Positions 16,868-25,463 of a stretch of 64,000 nt of DNA are shown piece by piece. Below the pieces are notes generated by a model, which ran no database searches, was not told the origin of the DNA, and was given only the letters and a program-made list of their open reading frames with translations. The DNA is from Ignavibacteriales bacterium. Lineage in GTDB: Bacteria; Bacteroidota; Ignavibacteria; UBA10030. The first letter of the stretch is position 1; each line of letters begins with the position of its first letter. The stretch spans positions 62,001 through 126,000 of the forward strand of contig JAPLFQ010000021.1 in the NCBI GenBank assembly GCA_026390595.1. Direction: 5' to 3'. The translations under genes and the position numbers were made by a program.

Positions 16868-17890
16868 TCACCCGCCGAATTCACGGGACGCCTCAAGGAG
16901 AGCCAGATAATTATCATAGAGAACATATTCCGGGATGCTGTTCCCTGAGCCAATGCAATAGCCACCGTTCTGTCCAACCTTTTCGACATTTGCTTTCACG
17001 ATTCTCCGAATATCCTCACGCGTGCCCCTGGCAAGTGTATCCACATCGACATTGCCGAGCAGGCACAATCTGTCACCGTAGCGCAGCTTGACTTCAGCGA
17101 TCTCCATGGCCTTGGGTTCGATCGGGTGAATCGCATCGACCCCGCAGCCGATGATGTCCTCGAAAACATCCCAGAGCACTCCATCGGTGTGGTAGAGCAA
17201 TGGTTTGTTCGAGTTACGGGCGAGTTCTCCGATACGCATGAGCCATGGGAAGAAATATGAATGGAGCGTATCGGGAGACACTAAGAGCCCCTCTGTGAAG
17301 GCTATATCGTCGCTGTACCAGATGGCATCGACCGCATCCGACTGGGCAAAATACTCGAACATGCTTATGACGAGCTCGCCGATTCTGTTGTTGAGCGCCT
17401 TGACGAGATCCGGATTCTCGAAAATAGCGAGCGAGAATGATTCAAATCCCATCATCTCCCAGGTCATCGTGAAGATGTCACCGTACTGAGCGATCACGCC
17501 CATGCCTTCGGGCAGCAGGGAGCGCACTTGTTCGAACTTTTTGTAGTCGAAGTCGGCTTTCGAGGGCCACGTGTATTTCTCGAGATCCCCGAAATCGGCG
17601 ATGACCCCCTTGTTCTCTGACGCCCATTTCCGAAACAGCGTCCCATCTTGATTGTACGTGAGATGCTCCGAGAGACCAATCTTCGCAGGATTGAAATCCG
17701 CCACAGGCTGGATCTTCACGTAGTCGTATCCGGCTGTTCGCCAGAAATCGATGTCGTCCTGCAGCGACTTTACTTCCCTTCCCAGAAAACGCTCTTTGAT
17801 TTTCGGATGCACCCCAAGTTCGATCATGGGGATGTGCGTCCCTTTGCCCCTCCGTAATGTCTTGATCAGTTGCGTGATGTCTGGTCTCAT
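16868..17890 (-). CDS. UroD-superfamily protein lacking the zinc cysteine (paralogue 3)
   Basis: The 340-residue protein has the UroD fold pattern (DAIWYSDDIAFTEGLLVSP at about 188-206; GDRLCLLGNVDVDTLARG) but differs from the other two paralogues where zinc is bound. The H-x-C motif is HTD (H234-T-D236 in LYHTDGVLW), and the distal segment reads YCIGSGNSIPEY. It may therefore use another metal ligand set, or act on a substrate rather than on a thiol acceptor. The gene starts 7 bases after the stop of the cytosolic GH38 mannosidase, so the two are one operon. This tight link suggests a substrate related to mannose or a methylated derivative, which is inference. Confidence 0.8.
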   Translation of the reverse strand: MRPDITQLIKTLRRGKGTHIPMIELGVHPKIKERFLGREVKSLQDDIDFWRTAGYDYVKIQPVADFNPAKIGLSEHLTYNQDGTLFRKWASENKGVIADFGDLEKYTWPSKADFDYKKFEQVRSLLPEGMGVIAQYGDIFTMTWEMMGFESFSLAIFENPDLVKALNNRIGELVISMFEYFAQSDAVDAIWYSDDIAFTEGLLVSPDTLHSYFFPWLMRIGELARNSNKPLLYHTDGVLWDVFEDIIGCGVDAIHPIEPKAMEIAEVKLRYGDRLCLLGNVDVDTLARGTREDIRRIVKANVEKVGQNGGYCIGSGNSIPEYVLYDNYLALLEASREFGG

Positions 17891-17897
17891 GAACTCC

Positions 17898-20309
17898 CTA
17901 ACGTTCGCTGATCAATCCGACTTCCCGACACTTACCGGATTTCTCAAATCGGATCGTTTTGATTTCAAATGGTTTGAATAAAAGAGGCGGGATTGGCTTC
18001 TTCGTCCCAATCGAGAGCCTTGCTTTCGAGGCAAGCCCCACCGTCTCCTGCATCCGGAGAATGAGCGCCTTCCCATCTTCGGATTGCTTCGAGGCAAGCA
18101 GTCGGACATGCCGGGGCTGAAGTCGCACGAACTCGTCCGACGGACTCATCGCCGATCCAATCGGAAGATGAGAATACACAATTGGCGGCGCACTCAGCCA
18201 GTCGGCCAGGCCGGAAAGTGATGTGAGGATCTCCTCCGCATTTCCCGCCGTCACAAGCAGCCGGACTTCGTGAACCCCCTGATCCATGTATTTTCTTGCC
18301 GTCGGCCCGCTGATTTTGAATCCCTGATCGTGACAGTACGCAGCGCTGCGCAGGACCGAGAGCCGGATCTCACCGTTATAGAAATCAAATCCATGCTGGC
18401 CGCTGTTGACGATTGCCAATGCAGTCTTTTGTCCCCGGATGCTGCCTTCAAGCATACACCAGCGACCGTGAACATGTTCTTCGCCATCGGCAGGCCTGAG
18501 GATTGCACCTCCGGGAACTTCGCAATAGATCGCTTCATTCCTGAACGCGGTAGGAATCGAGAGCTTGAGCCGCTTGGCCGACTCTGCCCAGTTGATCCTG
18601 AGCAGGAATTCCACGACCGGCCAGGATGAGTACGCAATCATCCGCATCTCAATTGAGCTGCGAGCATACTGAAAAACCGATTGTGTGATGGTTCGAATCG
18701 GGCCTTTCTCCAGGACCACATGCTTGTCAGGTCTTGCCTGGAACAGACCTGCAACCTCCCGATAGCACCATCGATCGGCTCCCCACGAATCTCCGTCATC
18801 TTCCACCACAATCGGCTGGAGCAATGGTCCGGACAGACACTCTCTCCCTCCTCCGGCGTCAAGGCTTGTGATCAATCCTTTCCGCGGATCCAATGTATGG
18901 CTGAGCAATGCGGGAGCATTCTTGTCAATCTTCCTGCCTTCGTGAATTCGCAGCTCATACCTTGCGGCACCCACCTGCGGCAGACCTGCCATGAACGAAA
19001 TCCTCTTGCGCCAGTTGAAAGGCATGAGGGACTCAGGTTGTTCTTCCTGGCAGGGGATTTCCTCACCATCGAGCGAGTGGAGACGAAGGTGCCAATCACC
19101 GGTCCACCGCGGGCGGAGATCGATCATGCACTCCAGCTCAATCGGGACGAATGCAGTCGCAGTGTTTGTGTTCCAGACTGAAACCGGAATGTACAGCTTG
19201 CGGTGTTTCCCGGCATTGAATGCGCTGACTGCCGAGAGCCGCAGGCGGCGTACACTCTCCGAGATCTTTCCATATTGATCCAACGCGTCCAGCTCGGCCG
19301 TTTCGACGCCCGAACCGGGCAGGATGTCGTGAAAGTCATTAAACAAATGATCGGCCCACACTTCTCCGAGATCTTTCACTGGATATCGATCCTTTGCCAG
19401 CCACCATGCCCAGGAACAGAGAGCTTCCCCCTGCACGATGTCGCCAAGGCTGCGTTGAGCTCGACGCTTCACACGCGAGAGCGAGGTATAGCAGCCTGTA
19501 AACACGCGTTGAAGATCGCCCTGGAAGAGAGGAGCCGATGCAGCGTGTTTCCTGAGTGCCATGTAGAGATTTTCAGTCGTACTGTGAACGATCCTGACCC
19601 GTCGTTCCTTTTTCATGAACGCGTCGATCTGTTCGAGCGCTTCACGACTTGCACCTCCTCCATGGTTGCCGATTCCCCAGAAGACGGGGACATCGCGATT
19701 CATCTTCAGGGCAGCCTCAACACCCCCGCGGAGTTTTTCTTCGATGTTGTCACGCTCCGAGTGGTAATACCCGACTGAGATTCGATGAGTGAGGATTTCT
19801 GTTCCATCGACACCGCGCCATCGATAGAGATCCGCGGGGAGCTTCAGGTCGGGATGCTGCGGGCGCATGTGGATATACATCTTGTACCCGGCCTGTCGGA
19901 GAATCTGCGGGAGCCCGCCGCTATGTCCGAATGAATCGAAATTATAAGCCACCAACGGTTCGGCGCCAAAATGCTCTCGGAAGAATTTCCGTCCGACAAG
20001 AATCTGCCTTATCAGGGATTCAATACCGGGGATATTGACGTCCGGCTGCAGATACCATCCTCCGCTGATGCACCATCGTTTCGCCTTTACGAGCTTCTGG
20101 ATCTGCCTGAAAAGTGCTGGATCGTATCGCTGCACCCAACGATAGAGCACTGCCTCATTATGGTTGAAGACAAGGTCTTTGTGAGAGTGCAGAAGTTCGA
20201 CGGTATTGCCGAATGTCGCAATCGCTTCGGCACATCCCTCTTCCCACCTCCACTGCCACACAGGATCGAGATGTGCGTTACAAATGAGATGAACGGTAGG
20301 CTTGCCCAT
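17898..20309 (-). CDS. GH38 alpha-mannosidase, cytoplasmic
   Basis: The 803-residue protein is a zinc-dependent retaining alpha-mannosidase of family 38. Zinc ligands are seen in CNAHLDPVWQWRWEEG (H13, D15), the nucleophile in AYNFDSFGHSGG (D125), and a further ligand histidine in FNDFHDILPGSG. C-terminal beta domains follow. There is no signal peptide with the chosen ATG, so it acts on imported oligosaccharides. Upstream in-frame codons would only add a polar tail. It follows the homocysteine methyltransferase by 54 bases and is 7 bases ahead of a UroD-like gene. A second, secreted GH38-like enzyme lies near the right end of the window. Confidence 0.9.
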   Translation of the reverse strand: MGKPTVHLICNAHLDPVWQWRWEEGCAEAIATFGNTVELLHSHKDLVFNHNEAVLYRWVQRYDPALFRQIQKLVKAKRWCISGGWYLQPDVNIPGIESLIRQILVGRKFFREHFGAEPLVAYNFDSFGHSGGLPQILRQAGYKMYIHMRPQHPDLKLPADLYRWRGVDGTEILTHRISVGYYHSERDNIEEKLRGGVEAALKMNRDVPVFWGIGNHGGGASREALEQIDAFMKKERRVRIVHSTTENLYMALRKHAASAPLFQGDLQRVFTGCYTSLSRVKRRAQRSLGDIVQGEALCSWAWWLAKDRYPVKDLGEVWADHLFNDFHDILPGSGVETAELDALDQYGKISESVRRLRLSAVSAFNAGKHRKLYIPVSVWNTNTATAFVPIELECMIDLRPRWTGDWHLRLHSLDGEEIPCQEEQPESLMPFNWRKRISFMAGLPQVGAARYELRIHEGRKIDKNAPALLSHTLDPRKGLITSLDAGGGRECLSGPLLQPIVVEDDGDSWGADRWCYREVAGLFQARPDKHVVLEKGPIRTITQSVFQYARSSIEMRMIAYSSWPVVEFLLRINWAESAKRLKLSIPTAFRNEAIYCEVPGGAILRPADGEEHVHGRWCMLEGSIRGQKTALAIVNSGQHGFDFYNGEIRLSVLRSAAYCHDQGFKISGPTARKYMDQGVHEVRLLVTAGNAEEILTSLSGLADWLSAPPIVYSHLPIGSAMSPSDEFVRLQPRHVRLLASKQSEDGKALILRMQETVGLASKARLSIGTKKPIPPLLFKPFEIKTIRFEKSGKCREVGLISER

Positions 20310-20363
20310 ACGGGTCTCTGGTTTCTCCTGCGGATGAGTGTTCCGGGACGACAACGCCTGATG

Positions 20364-21239
20364 CTATTTGCCCGAAAGCGTTCGCTTGAGTAGACTGATA
20401 AACGCCGGACTAGTACCGCAGCATCCGCCGATAAAGTCCGCACCGGCCGCCACGACTTCTGATGCGTGCGCTGCAAAATGGGCAGGATCGATATTGTAGA
20501 CAACCTTTCCCTCGATCACCTCTGGCAAACCGGCGTTTGGCTTGATCCAGACAGGGCGGTCTGTTGCCGCACGGAGGCGCTTCGTAACAGTCAGAATGAA
20601 CTCGATGCCCATGCCGCAGTTCGCGCCGATGACATCCGCTCCCTCGTTGTGCAACTCATGGGCCGCTTCTTCGGGCGTTGTCCCCATCATCGTACGATCG
20701 AATTCCTTCCCCGAATCATACACCATGGACACCACCACCGGCAACCCCGTTTTTCGCGCAGCTTTGAGAGCGATCTTCGCTTCATCGAGTTCGCTGATGG
20801 TCTCGATAACTATTCCTTGTGCGCCCCCTTCGGCCAGCGCCATCGCCTGCTCTTCGAACGCGTCGCTCAGTTCTTTCTCTGCAATTTCGCCGGTGAAGTA
20901 GAGTTTCCCTGTAGGGCCGATCGACCCGAACACAAACGCTTTGTTCGCGGCCGCCTTGCGTGAAATCTCCGCCCCAGCGCGATTAATCGCCGCCGCTTTG
21001 TCTGACAAACCGTGGCGTTCGAGCATGATCCGGCTCGCGCCGAAGGTATTGGTCAGTATGATCCGGCTTCCGGCATCGACGTACGCTGTTGCGACCTTCT
21101 CGATTGCAGAAGGGTTTTCGAGGTTCCATAGATCGGGACAGGCGCCTGCCGCGAGGCCCAGACTTTGGATCTGCGTTCCCCACGCACCATCAGTGATGAT
21201 AGGTTGTTCGGTGAGAAGCTTCGTAAGAAAGGCGTTCAT
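20364..21239 (-). CDS. homocysteine S-methyltransferase, MetH N-terminal-domain type
   Basis: The 291-residue protein is the homocysteine-binding barrel of methionine synthase as a separate polypeptide. It begins with ITDGAWGTQIQSLGL and DLWNLENP, and keeps the three zinc cysteines: C208 in GANCGMG and C273-C274 in GGCCGTSP. Their numbering is almost the same as in the Thermotoga MetH barrel. It would transfer a methyl group from the corrinoid protein to homocysteine, giving methionine. The pterin-binding and cobalamin domains of MetH are absent here, but cobalamin and reactivation proteins are encoded at 6.1-7.5 kb. The ATG is preceded by GGGAG. It sits between the LacI regulator and the GH38 mannosidase, an unusual setting for methionine synthesis. 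Confidence 0.9.
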   Translation of the reverse strand: MNAFLTKLLTEQPIITDGAWGTQIQSLGLAAGACPDLWNLENPSAIEKVATAYVDAGSRIILTNTFGASRIMLERHGLSDKAAAINRAGAEISRKAAANKAFVFGSIGPTGKLYFTGEIAEKELSDAFEEQAMALAEGGAQGIVIETISELDEAKIALKAARKTGLPVVVSMVYDSGKEFDRTMMGTTPEEAAHELHNEGADVIGANCGMGIEFILTVTKRLRAATDRPVWIKPNAGLPEVIEGKVVYNIDPAHFAAHASEVVAAGADFIGGCCGTSPAFISLLKRTLSGK

Positions 21240-21319
21240 AGATCTCCCGTAGATTTTTGTTTTCGTCAATACTGTGCCGGACAACGCAAGAACCCGGGCC
21301 TGCGCTGCACCGACCGGGT

Positions 21320-22486
21320 TTACTTAGCATTCGCTTCTTCACCAACCGGAATGTCAGATTGAACTTCCAACTCCGGTTGCGCACAACGCCGGTGTCCCGG
21401 ACCACATGACTCTCTGAGAACTTCCTCTCCCCGAAGCACAATATTCTCAATTTCCGGAGATTCTCCCTCAATAATTCCTATCAATTTCTGGATGGCTCTC
21501 TTCCCCACCTCATACGCCGGCTGACGTATAGTCGTCAACGGCGTCGGCATGAGCTCGGCTCTGATGTCATCCGAAAAACCGACAAGAGCGATATCCTCTG
21601 GAATCCGCAATCCACATTCTTTGACAGCTTTGAACGCCCCGAACGCGGCCGGGTCATTGACGGCCACCACCGCGCGCGGCCGGCGGTCGGGCGAAAGCGC
21701 CAGCAGTGCTTTCATGGCGACATAGCCATCCTCTTCCTGGAATCCGGACCCGACGATCCACTCGTCACGACACTGCAATCCGCGTTCGCTCAAAGCGCGT
21801 TTGAACCCGCGCAGCCGCTCACGACCGATCGACACTTTCTGCGGCCCCGAGAGGTGAGCGATGCGCGTGTATCCGTGATCGATGACGTGGTTCGTGATTC
21901 TGAATGCGCTGTCGTCGTCATCCAGACTGACACAACTGGCGCCGATCCCCTGGACGCAGCGGTCGAAGAACACTATCGGCACTCCCAGCCGAATGACCTG
22001 CCGGTACGGCTGGTAGTCTTCGACAGTCTGGGCCATGGAAATCAGAATCCCATCCACTCTTTCCGATTCAAGCGTGAGGATGGCATCCCTTTCCCGCTCG
22101 GCGCTTTCGGCCGAATGCATCAGGATCAGCCGGAAGTGCGCTTGATACGCGACTTCTTCCATGCCCCGTATCGCTTCGGGGAAAAAGGAATGCGTGATCT
22201 CCGGGACAACAACGCCGAGTGAATTTGTCCGCCGGAGGACGAGGCTTTTCGCGATGCGATTGGGACTGTACCCCAGTTCCCGCGCCGCTTCAAGGACAAG
22301 CGTGCGCGTCTGCTCGCCGACGTTTGAGCGTTTGTTCATGACTCTCGAAACGGTCATGGACGAGATGCCGAGTTTCGCGGCAACATCTTTCGCCATTACG
22401 CGCCCATCCGGATTCTTCGCCGAGTTCCCGTCTTCCCGCTTTGGTTTGCTCATCGTCCAATCATGCAGTTCTTCGATCAACAGCAT
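21320..22486 (-). CDS. LacI-family transcriptional regulator
   Basis: The 388-residue protein has a helix-turn-helix (MAKDVAAKLGISSMTVSRVM, about 31-50) with the family hinge helix YSPNRIAKSL, followed by a periplasmic-binding-protein-like sensor domain (SLGVVVPEITHSFFPEAIRG onward; GFSDDIRAELMPTPLTTIRQP near the end). Such proteins release DNA on binding a sugar. It lies directly upstream of the homocysteine methyltransferase/GH38/UroD genes and 9 bases after the FGE-like fusion gene. Candidate operators are at 28746-28759 and 13022-13039. The start could be an internal ATG at 22453; both lack a strong ribosome-binding site. A C-terminal tail of about 30 residues extends beyond the usual end. 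Confidence 0.92.
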   Translation of the reverse strand: MLLIEELHDWTMSKPKREDGNSAKNPDGRVMAKDVAAKLGISSMTVSRVMNKRSNVGEQTRTLVLEAARELGYSPNRIAKSLVLRRTNSLGVVVPEITHSFFPEAIRGMEEVAYQAHFRLILMHSAESAERERDAILTLESERVDGILISMAQTVEDYQPYRQVIRLGVPIVFFDRCVQGIGASCVSLDDDDSAFRITNHVIDHGYTRIAHLSGPQKVSIGRERLRGFKRALSERGLQCRDEWIVGSGFQEEDGYVAMKALLALSPDRRPRAVVAVNDPAAFGAFKAVKECGLRIPEDIALVGFSDDIRAELMPTPLTTIRQPAYEVGKRAIQKLIGIIEGESPEIENIVLRGEEVLRESCGPGHRRCAQPELEVQSDIPVGEEANAK

Positions 22487-22495
22487 GCTGCCGCT

Positions 22496-25294
22496 TCACT
22501 GAGTTTGAGCTGCATCCTTGACACATCGAAAACCAACCGTAGCGTTGCGGTCCAGCGCGGGTGAAACCATCAATAGAATTTGGGGATTGTCCACCGGTTG
22601 AGGTCCCCCTTTGATATACCATACGCTGGAACTCGGGTTGTAGAAGGAACCGCCGCGCACGATACCGAAATAGTTGCTGCCATTGTCATACACATCGTTC
22701 GTCAGCTGCCAGACATTTCCGATAAGGTCTTCCACTCCGAACGGACTTTTTCCGGAGGGGAACATGCCAACTGGAGTCGATTTCCCCAGACTGTTGTTGC
22801 ACCGCGTCGAGTCAAAGGTATTTCCCCATGGATATTTCCGTCCATCCGTCCCCTGCGCCGCGTACTGCCATTCGATTTCAGTGGGAAGACGCTTACCGCT
22901 CCACTGCGCGTACGCCCTTGCGTCTTCCACGCTCACATAGACAACGGGATGATTCTCAAGTCCCTTTGGCGGGCTCCCTGCAGCCCAGTGCCTCAGGAAA
23001 TTCGTCGTGTCTTCTGGCTTGTAGCGACTCGCCTTCAGGAACATTTTGAACTGCGAGTTGGTGACCGGATACCTGTCCATATAAAGTCGTTGAACGCCAA
23101 CGATACGGCCATCGGCATAATCAGGATAGGGAATCGCCTCGTTGGGGCTTAGAAAACTTCTGGATGTTTTAAACTTGAAGGTTCCTGATGATAATTCAAC
23201 CATTCCCTCCGGATGGATAGATGCCGGAGTTGTTCGCTGAACGTGTGAGACCAATCTTGGAGTGGCCAGCGGTACGTTCACCACGCGTTCGTCAAGGAGT
23301 TCCCTCTCCCGGAAGAGTTGCACCACAAATTTTTCCTCGTGAGTCCCGAGGCGCTCACGCAGAGAGATCGTTCGTGATCCTATCGGAAATTCAACCGAGC
23401 GGCAGCCGTACGCCGGCAATCCGGCCCAGACGACAACTTTCGTTCCCTGTGAAGCTTCGAATCGAAGCGAGTCCTGATCGACATTCACTCTCAGCAGATT
23501 TGGAAGCAACGCTATGCAATCGACATTTCCTTCCCGTCGTGTATCCAGCCAGGCCCGGCTGAAGCCATCAACCGTCGCCGGAACGAACGATGTGCCGTTC
23601 ACCACTTTGAGCGTGAGCTCTTCGTGATTCCAGAGGCTGACGTAGTGTGAATCCTTCGGCGGATTCACTTCAAACAGCGGCCCGGTGAATCCTTCCGGAC
23701 GCAAACCGTAGACCGTGAAGAGCGTTTTCGACGGCGTGGGCCATCGATTGACCCATATGCTGTCCATCCTCGTTTGCAGCAATGGAGTCCAGGACTGACT
23801 GAGGAACGCAGAGGAGTTCTCGCGCAAGATCTTCGTCGTCCTTCCCAGGTACGCGAATTCTTCGCCTATCCAGTCGGGCCGCCCCGGTCTCATGATATTG
23901 AGTTCCACCCCATATCCATTGAAGAACGACACTGCTGTCTCCCGATGGATCCTGCCTTCGGCCAGTTGAATCACACGGAAGATTGCCATGTCGGGCTTGA
24001 TGAGCTTGTTGAGATTCAGCGGCGGCGGCAGGTAGATGGCATCGTGAACGCGGCCTGCGACGATGCCGGGCATGTCTTTTGGAACGGCCATCCCTTCGCT
24101 GTAGAGAATAATCCCCGGTTTCACGCGATCAGCTGCTGCTTGAAATTCCCTGCTCGATTCTCCCCAGGTATCGAGCACGACGCCGTCAGCATCGATCTCC
24201 TTCAGGAGCATTTCCATGCCCTTGATGTGATCTTCATGGCGGGTGCTCTCATCCCATGGGTTGTAGGAAATGAAAAATCTCTCGCCGCGTTTGTGCATGA
24301 CCGCGGATTGACGCCGCAGCTCCTTCAGCCCACCCGGCAGATCCCTGTACATATCCCATTGATTTCGCTGGTCAAGACCGAGGCGGGGCCACGTAGGCCA
24401 AATCATGAATGCCTCATAACCGCCGAGCACCTTGTCCTGCTCGGCGATGAAGCGATCAAAGAGAGACTTACCCTGAGCGGCGTCGTAGTACTGTTGATCC
24501 CACGCGAATTGGAGGAGGAGAAGATAGCTTTGACGAATCCAGCCGAGGTCTGTGCGCTCGAACAGCGTGTTGTCAAATCTGCCGAGGTCATACAACCATC
24601 GCTCCTGGAACATCATCCTCAATCCATTTCGCCAATCGCCTTCGTGCTGGTCAACAAAACACGCGTACTGCACGGAACCACCCGGCTCCAGAATGGTCCT
24701 GAACCGGCGTACGTCCGCTTTGCCTGATTCCGTCCGCCGAGCAAGAGACGTGAGCGAACGGGAGTCAGAAATCGCGACGTCACAAAACCCGAGCTCCCAC
24801 GCGTTGTCCGGGAGAACTACGCCAATCGGTCCGACTCCAGGCCTGAACAACTGGGAGCGACTCAGACGATGGGCAACGTCAGCAGGTCCTGCAGAAATGA
24901 TGGTGACGTGATCAGGCGCGACACCGAGGGGAACGACGTTCGAGATCTGCAGTTTCCGTGCGGACGCATTCCGAAAGGTGAGGAGCGCTTTCCAACCGAG
25001 GGAGAAGTCTCCCTGGATTCTGACCGAGCCTTCGATCCCCGAACCATGTGTCCACCGGATGCTGTCCTTCTCCTGCACAGCCGAGACCGCGAAGGAACTC
25101 ACCACGGTGTCATTCAATTCAAATGTGAACAGAGGCAGTGTATCGTCGCACCCGTAATGCGCGCCGGTTCCGGAACGGAACCCGGTGACCGCGAGTCCCC
25201 AAGCCGTGCTGATATCGAGGGTCTTAAGGGATTGGCCCTGAAGCAGTGAAAAGGAAAAAAGAAATGTGAGGATGAACCTGAATGTTCGCGTCAT
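22496..25294 (-). CDS. secreted TIM-barrel-like protein fused to a C-terminal FGE/SUMF1-like domain
   Basis: The 932-residue protein has a Sec signal peptide (RTFRFILTFLFSFSLLQG). A central region resembles a glycosidase-type barrel (MIWPTWPRLGLDQRNQWDMY, then DADGVVLDTWGESSREF and FNGYGVELNIM), but I cannot assign a CAZy family. The last 230 residues form a formylglycine-generating-enzyme-like domain (HPVVYVSVEDARAYAQWSGK, RLPTEIEWQYAAQG, ending ATVGFRCVKDA). Catalytic FGEs carry a cysteine pair in the segment after VRGGS; here that stretch (VRGGSFYNPSSSVWYIKGG) has none, so the domain is probably not catalytic and may bind carbohydrate. No sulfatase is encoded nearby. The ATG follows GGGA. 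It precedes the LacI gene by 9 bases. Confidence 0.75.
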   Translation of the reverse strand: MTRTFRFILTFLFSFSLLQGQSLKTLDISTAWGLAVTGFRSGTGAHYGCDDTLPLFTFELNDTVVSSFAVSAVQEKDSIRWTHGSGIEGSVRIQGDFSLGWKALLTFRNASARKLQISNVVPLGVAPDHVTIISAGPADVAHRLSRSQLFRPGVGPIGVVLPDNAWELGFCDVAISDSRSLTSLARRTESGKADVRRFRTILEPGGSVQYACFVDQHEGDWRNGLRMMFQERWLYDLGRFDNTLFERTDLGWIRQSYLLLLQFAWDQQYYDAAQGKSLFDRFIAEQDKVLGGYEAFMIWPTWPRLGLDQRNQWDMYRDLPGGLKELRRQSAVMHKRGERFFISYNPWDESTRHEDHIKGMEMLLKEIDADGVVLDTWGESSREFQAAADRVKPGIILYSEGMAVPKDMPGIVAGRVHDAIYLPPPLNLNKLIKPDMAIFRVIQLAEGRIHRETAVSFFNGYGVELNIMRPGRPDWIGEEFAYLGRTTKILRENSSAFLSQSWTPLLQTRMDSIWVNRWPTPSKTLFTVYGLRPEGFTGPLFEVNPPKDSHYVSLWNHEELTLKVVNGTSFVPATVDGFSRAWLDTRREGNVDCIALLPNLLRVNVDQDSLRFEASQGTKVVVWAGLPAYGCRSVEFPIGSRTISLRERLGTHEEKFVVQLFRERELLDERVVNVPLATPRLVSHVQRTTPASIHPEGMVELSSGTFKFKTSRSFLSPNEAIPYPDYADGRIVGVQRLYMDRYPVTNSQFKMFLKASRYKPEDTTNFLRHWAAGSPPKGLENHPVVYVSVEDARAYAQWSGKRLPTEIEWQYAAQGTDGRKYPWGNTFDSTRCNNSLGKSTPVGMFPSGKSPFGVEDLIGNVWQLTNDVYDNGSNYFGIVRGGSFYNPSSSVWYIKGGPQPVDNPQILLMVSPALDRNATVGFRCVKDAAQTQ

Positions 25295-25419
25295 ATCGAT
25301 TCCCGTTCGTCCGTCTTTCCGGTCAGAGCATTCAGAACACGATGAGGGATACACCTGATGAGTTCAACGGAGGGCTTCAGTAAACCCTCTCCTCCACAAT
25401 GGTCAACATCGTGAGGCAC

Positions 25420-25462
25420 GCTGAGCAGCATGCTCCCGATGCAGTATGTGCAGCAGCTCAGC
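25420..25462 (-). terminator. imperfect stem-loop after galactokinase
   Basis: GCTGAGC and GCTCAGC arms (25420-25426 and 25456-25462), extended by an interrupted second stem, begin one base after the galactokinase stop. There is no following U tract, so it may be a weak or factor-assisted terminator, or a transcript-stabilising hairpin. Confidence 0.3.
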
Positions 25463-25463
25463 C

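Noticed and set aside
9170-17890. The three UroD-fold genes as haem-pathway uroporphyrinogen decarboxylases
   Set aside because: Three copies lie next to corrinoid and glycan genes, two carry MtaA-type zinc motifs, and no other haem genes are nearby.
23774-24727. A long open frame opposite the TIM-barrel/FGE fusion gene
   Set aside because: It is an antisense shadow of a gene with a signal peptide and recognisable domain; the same holds for long antisense frames at 36043-37053, 38302-39255 and 55046-56155.
22496-25294. A sulfatase-maturation role for the FGE-like domain
   Set aside because: The cysteines needed for catalysis are missing from the expected segment and no sulfatase gene is in the window.
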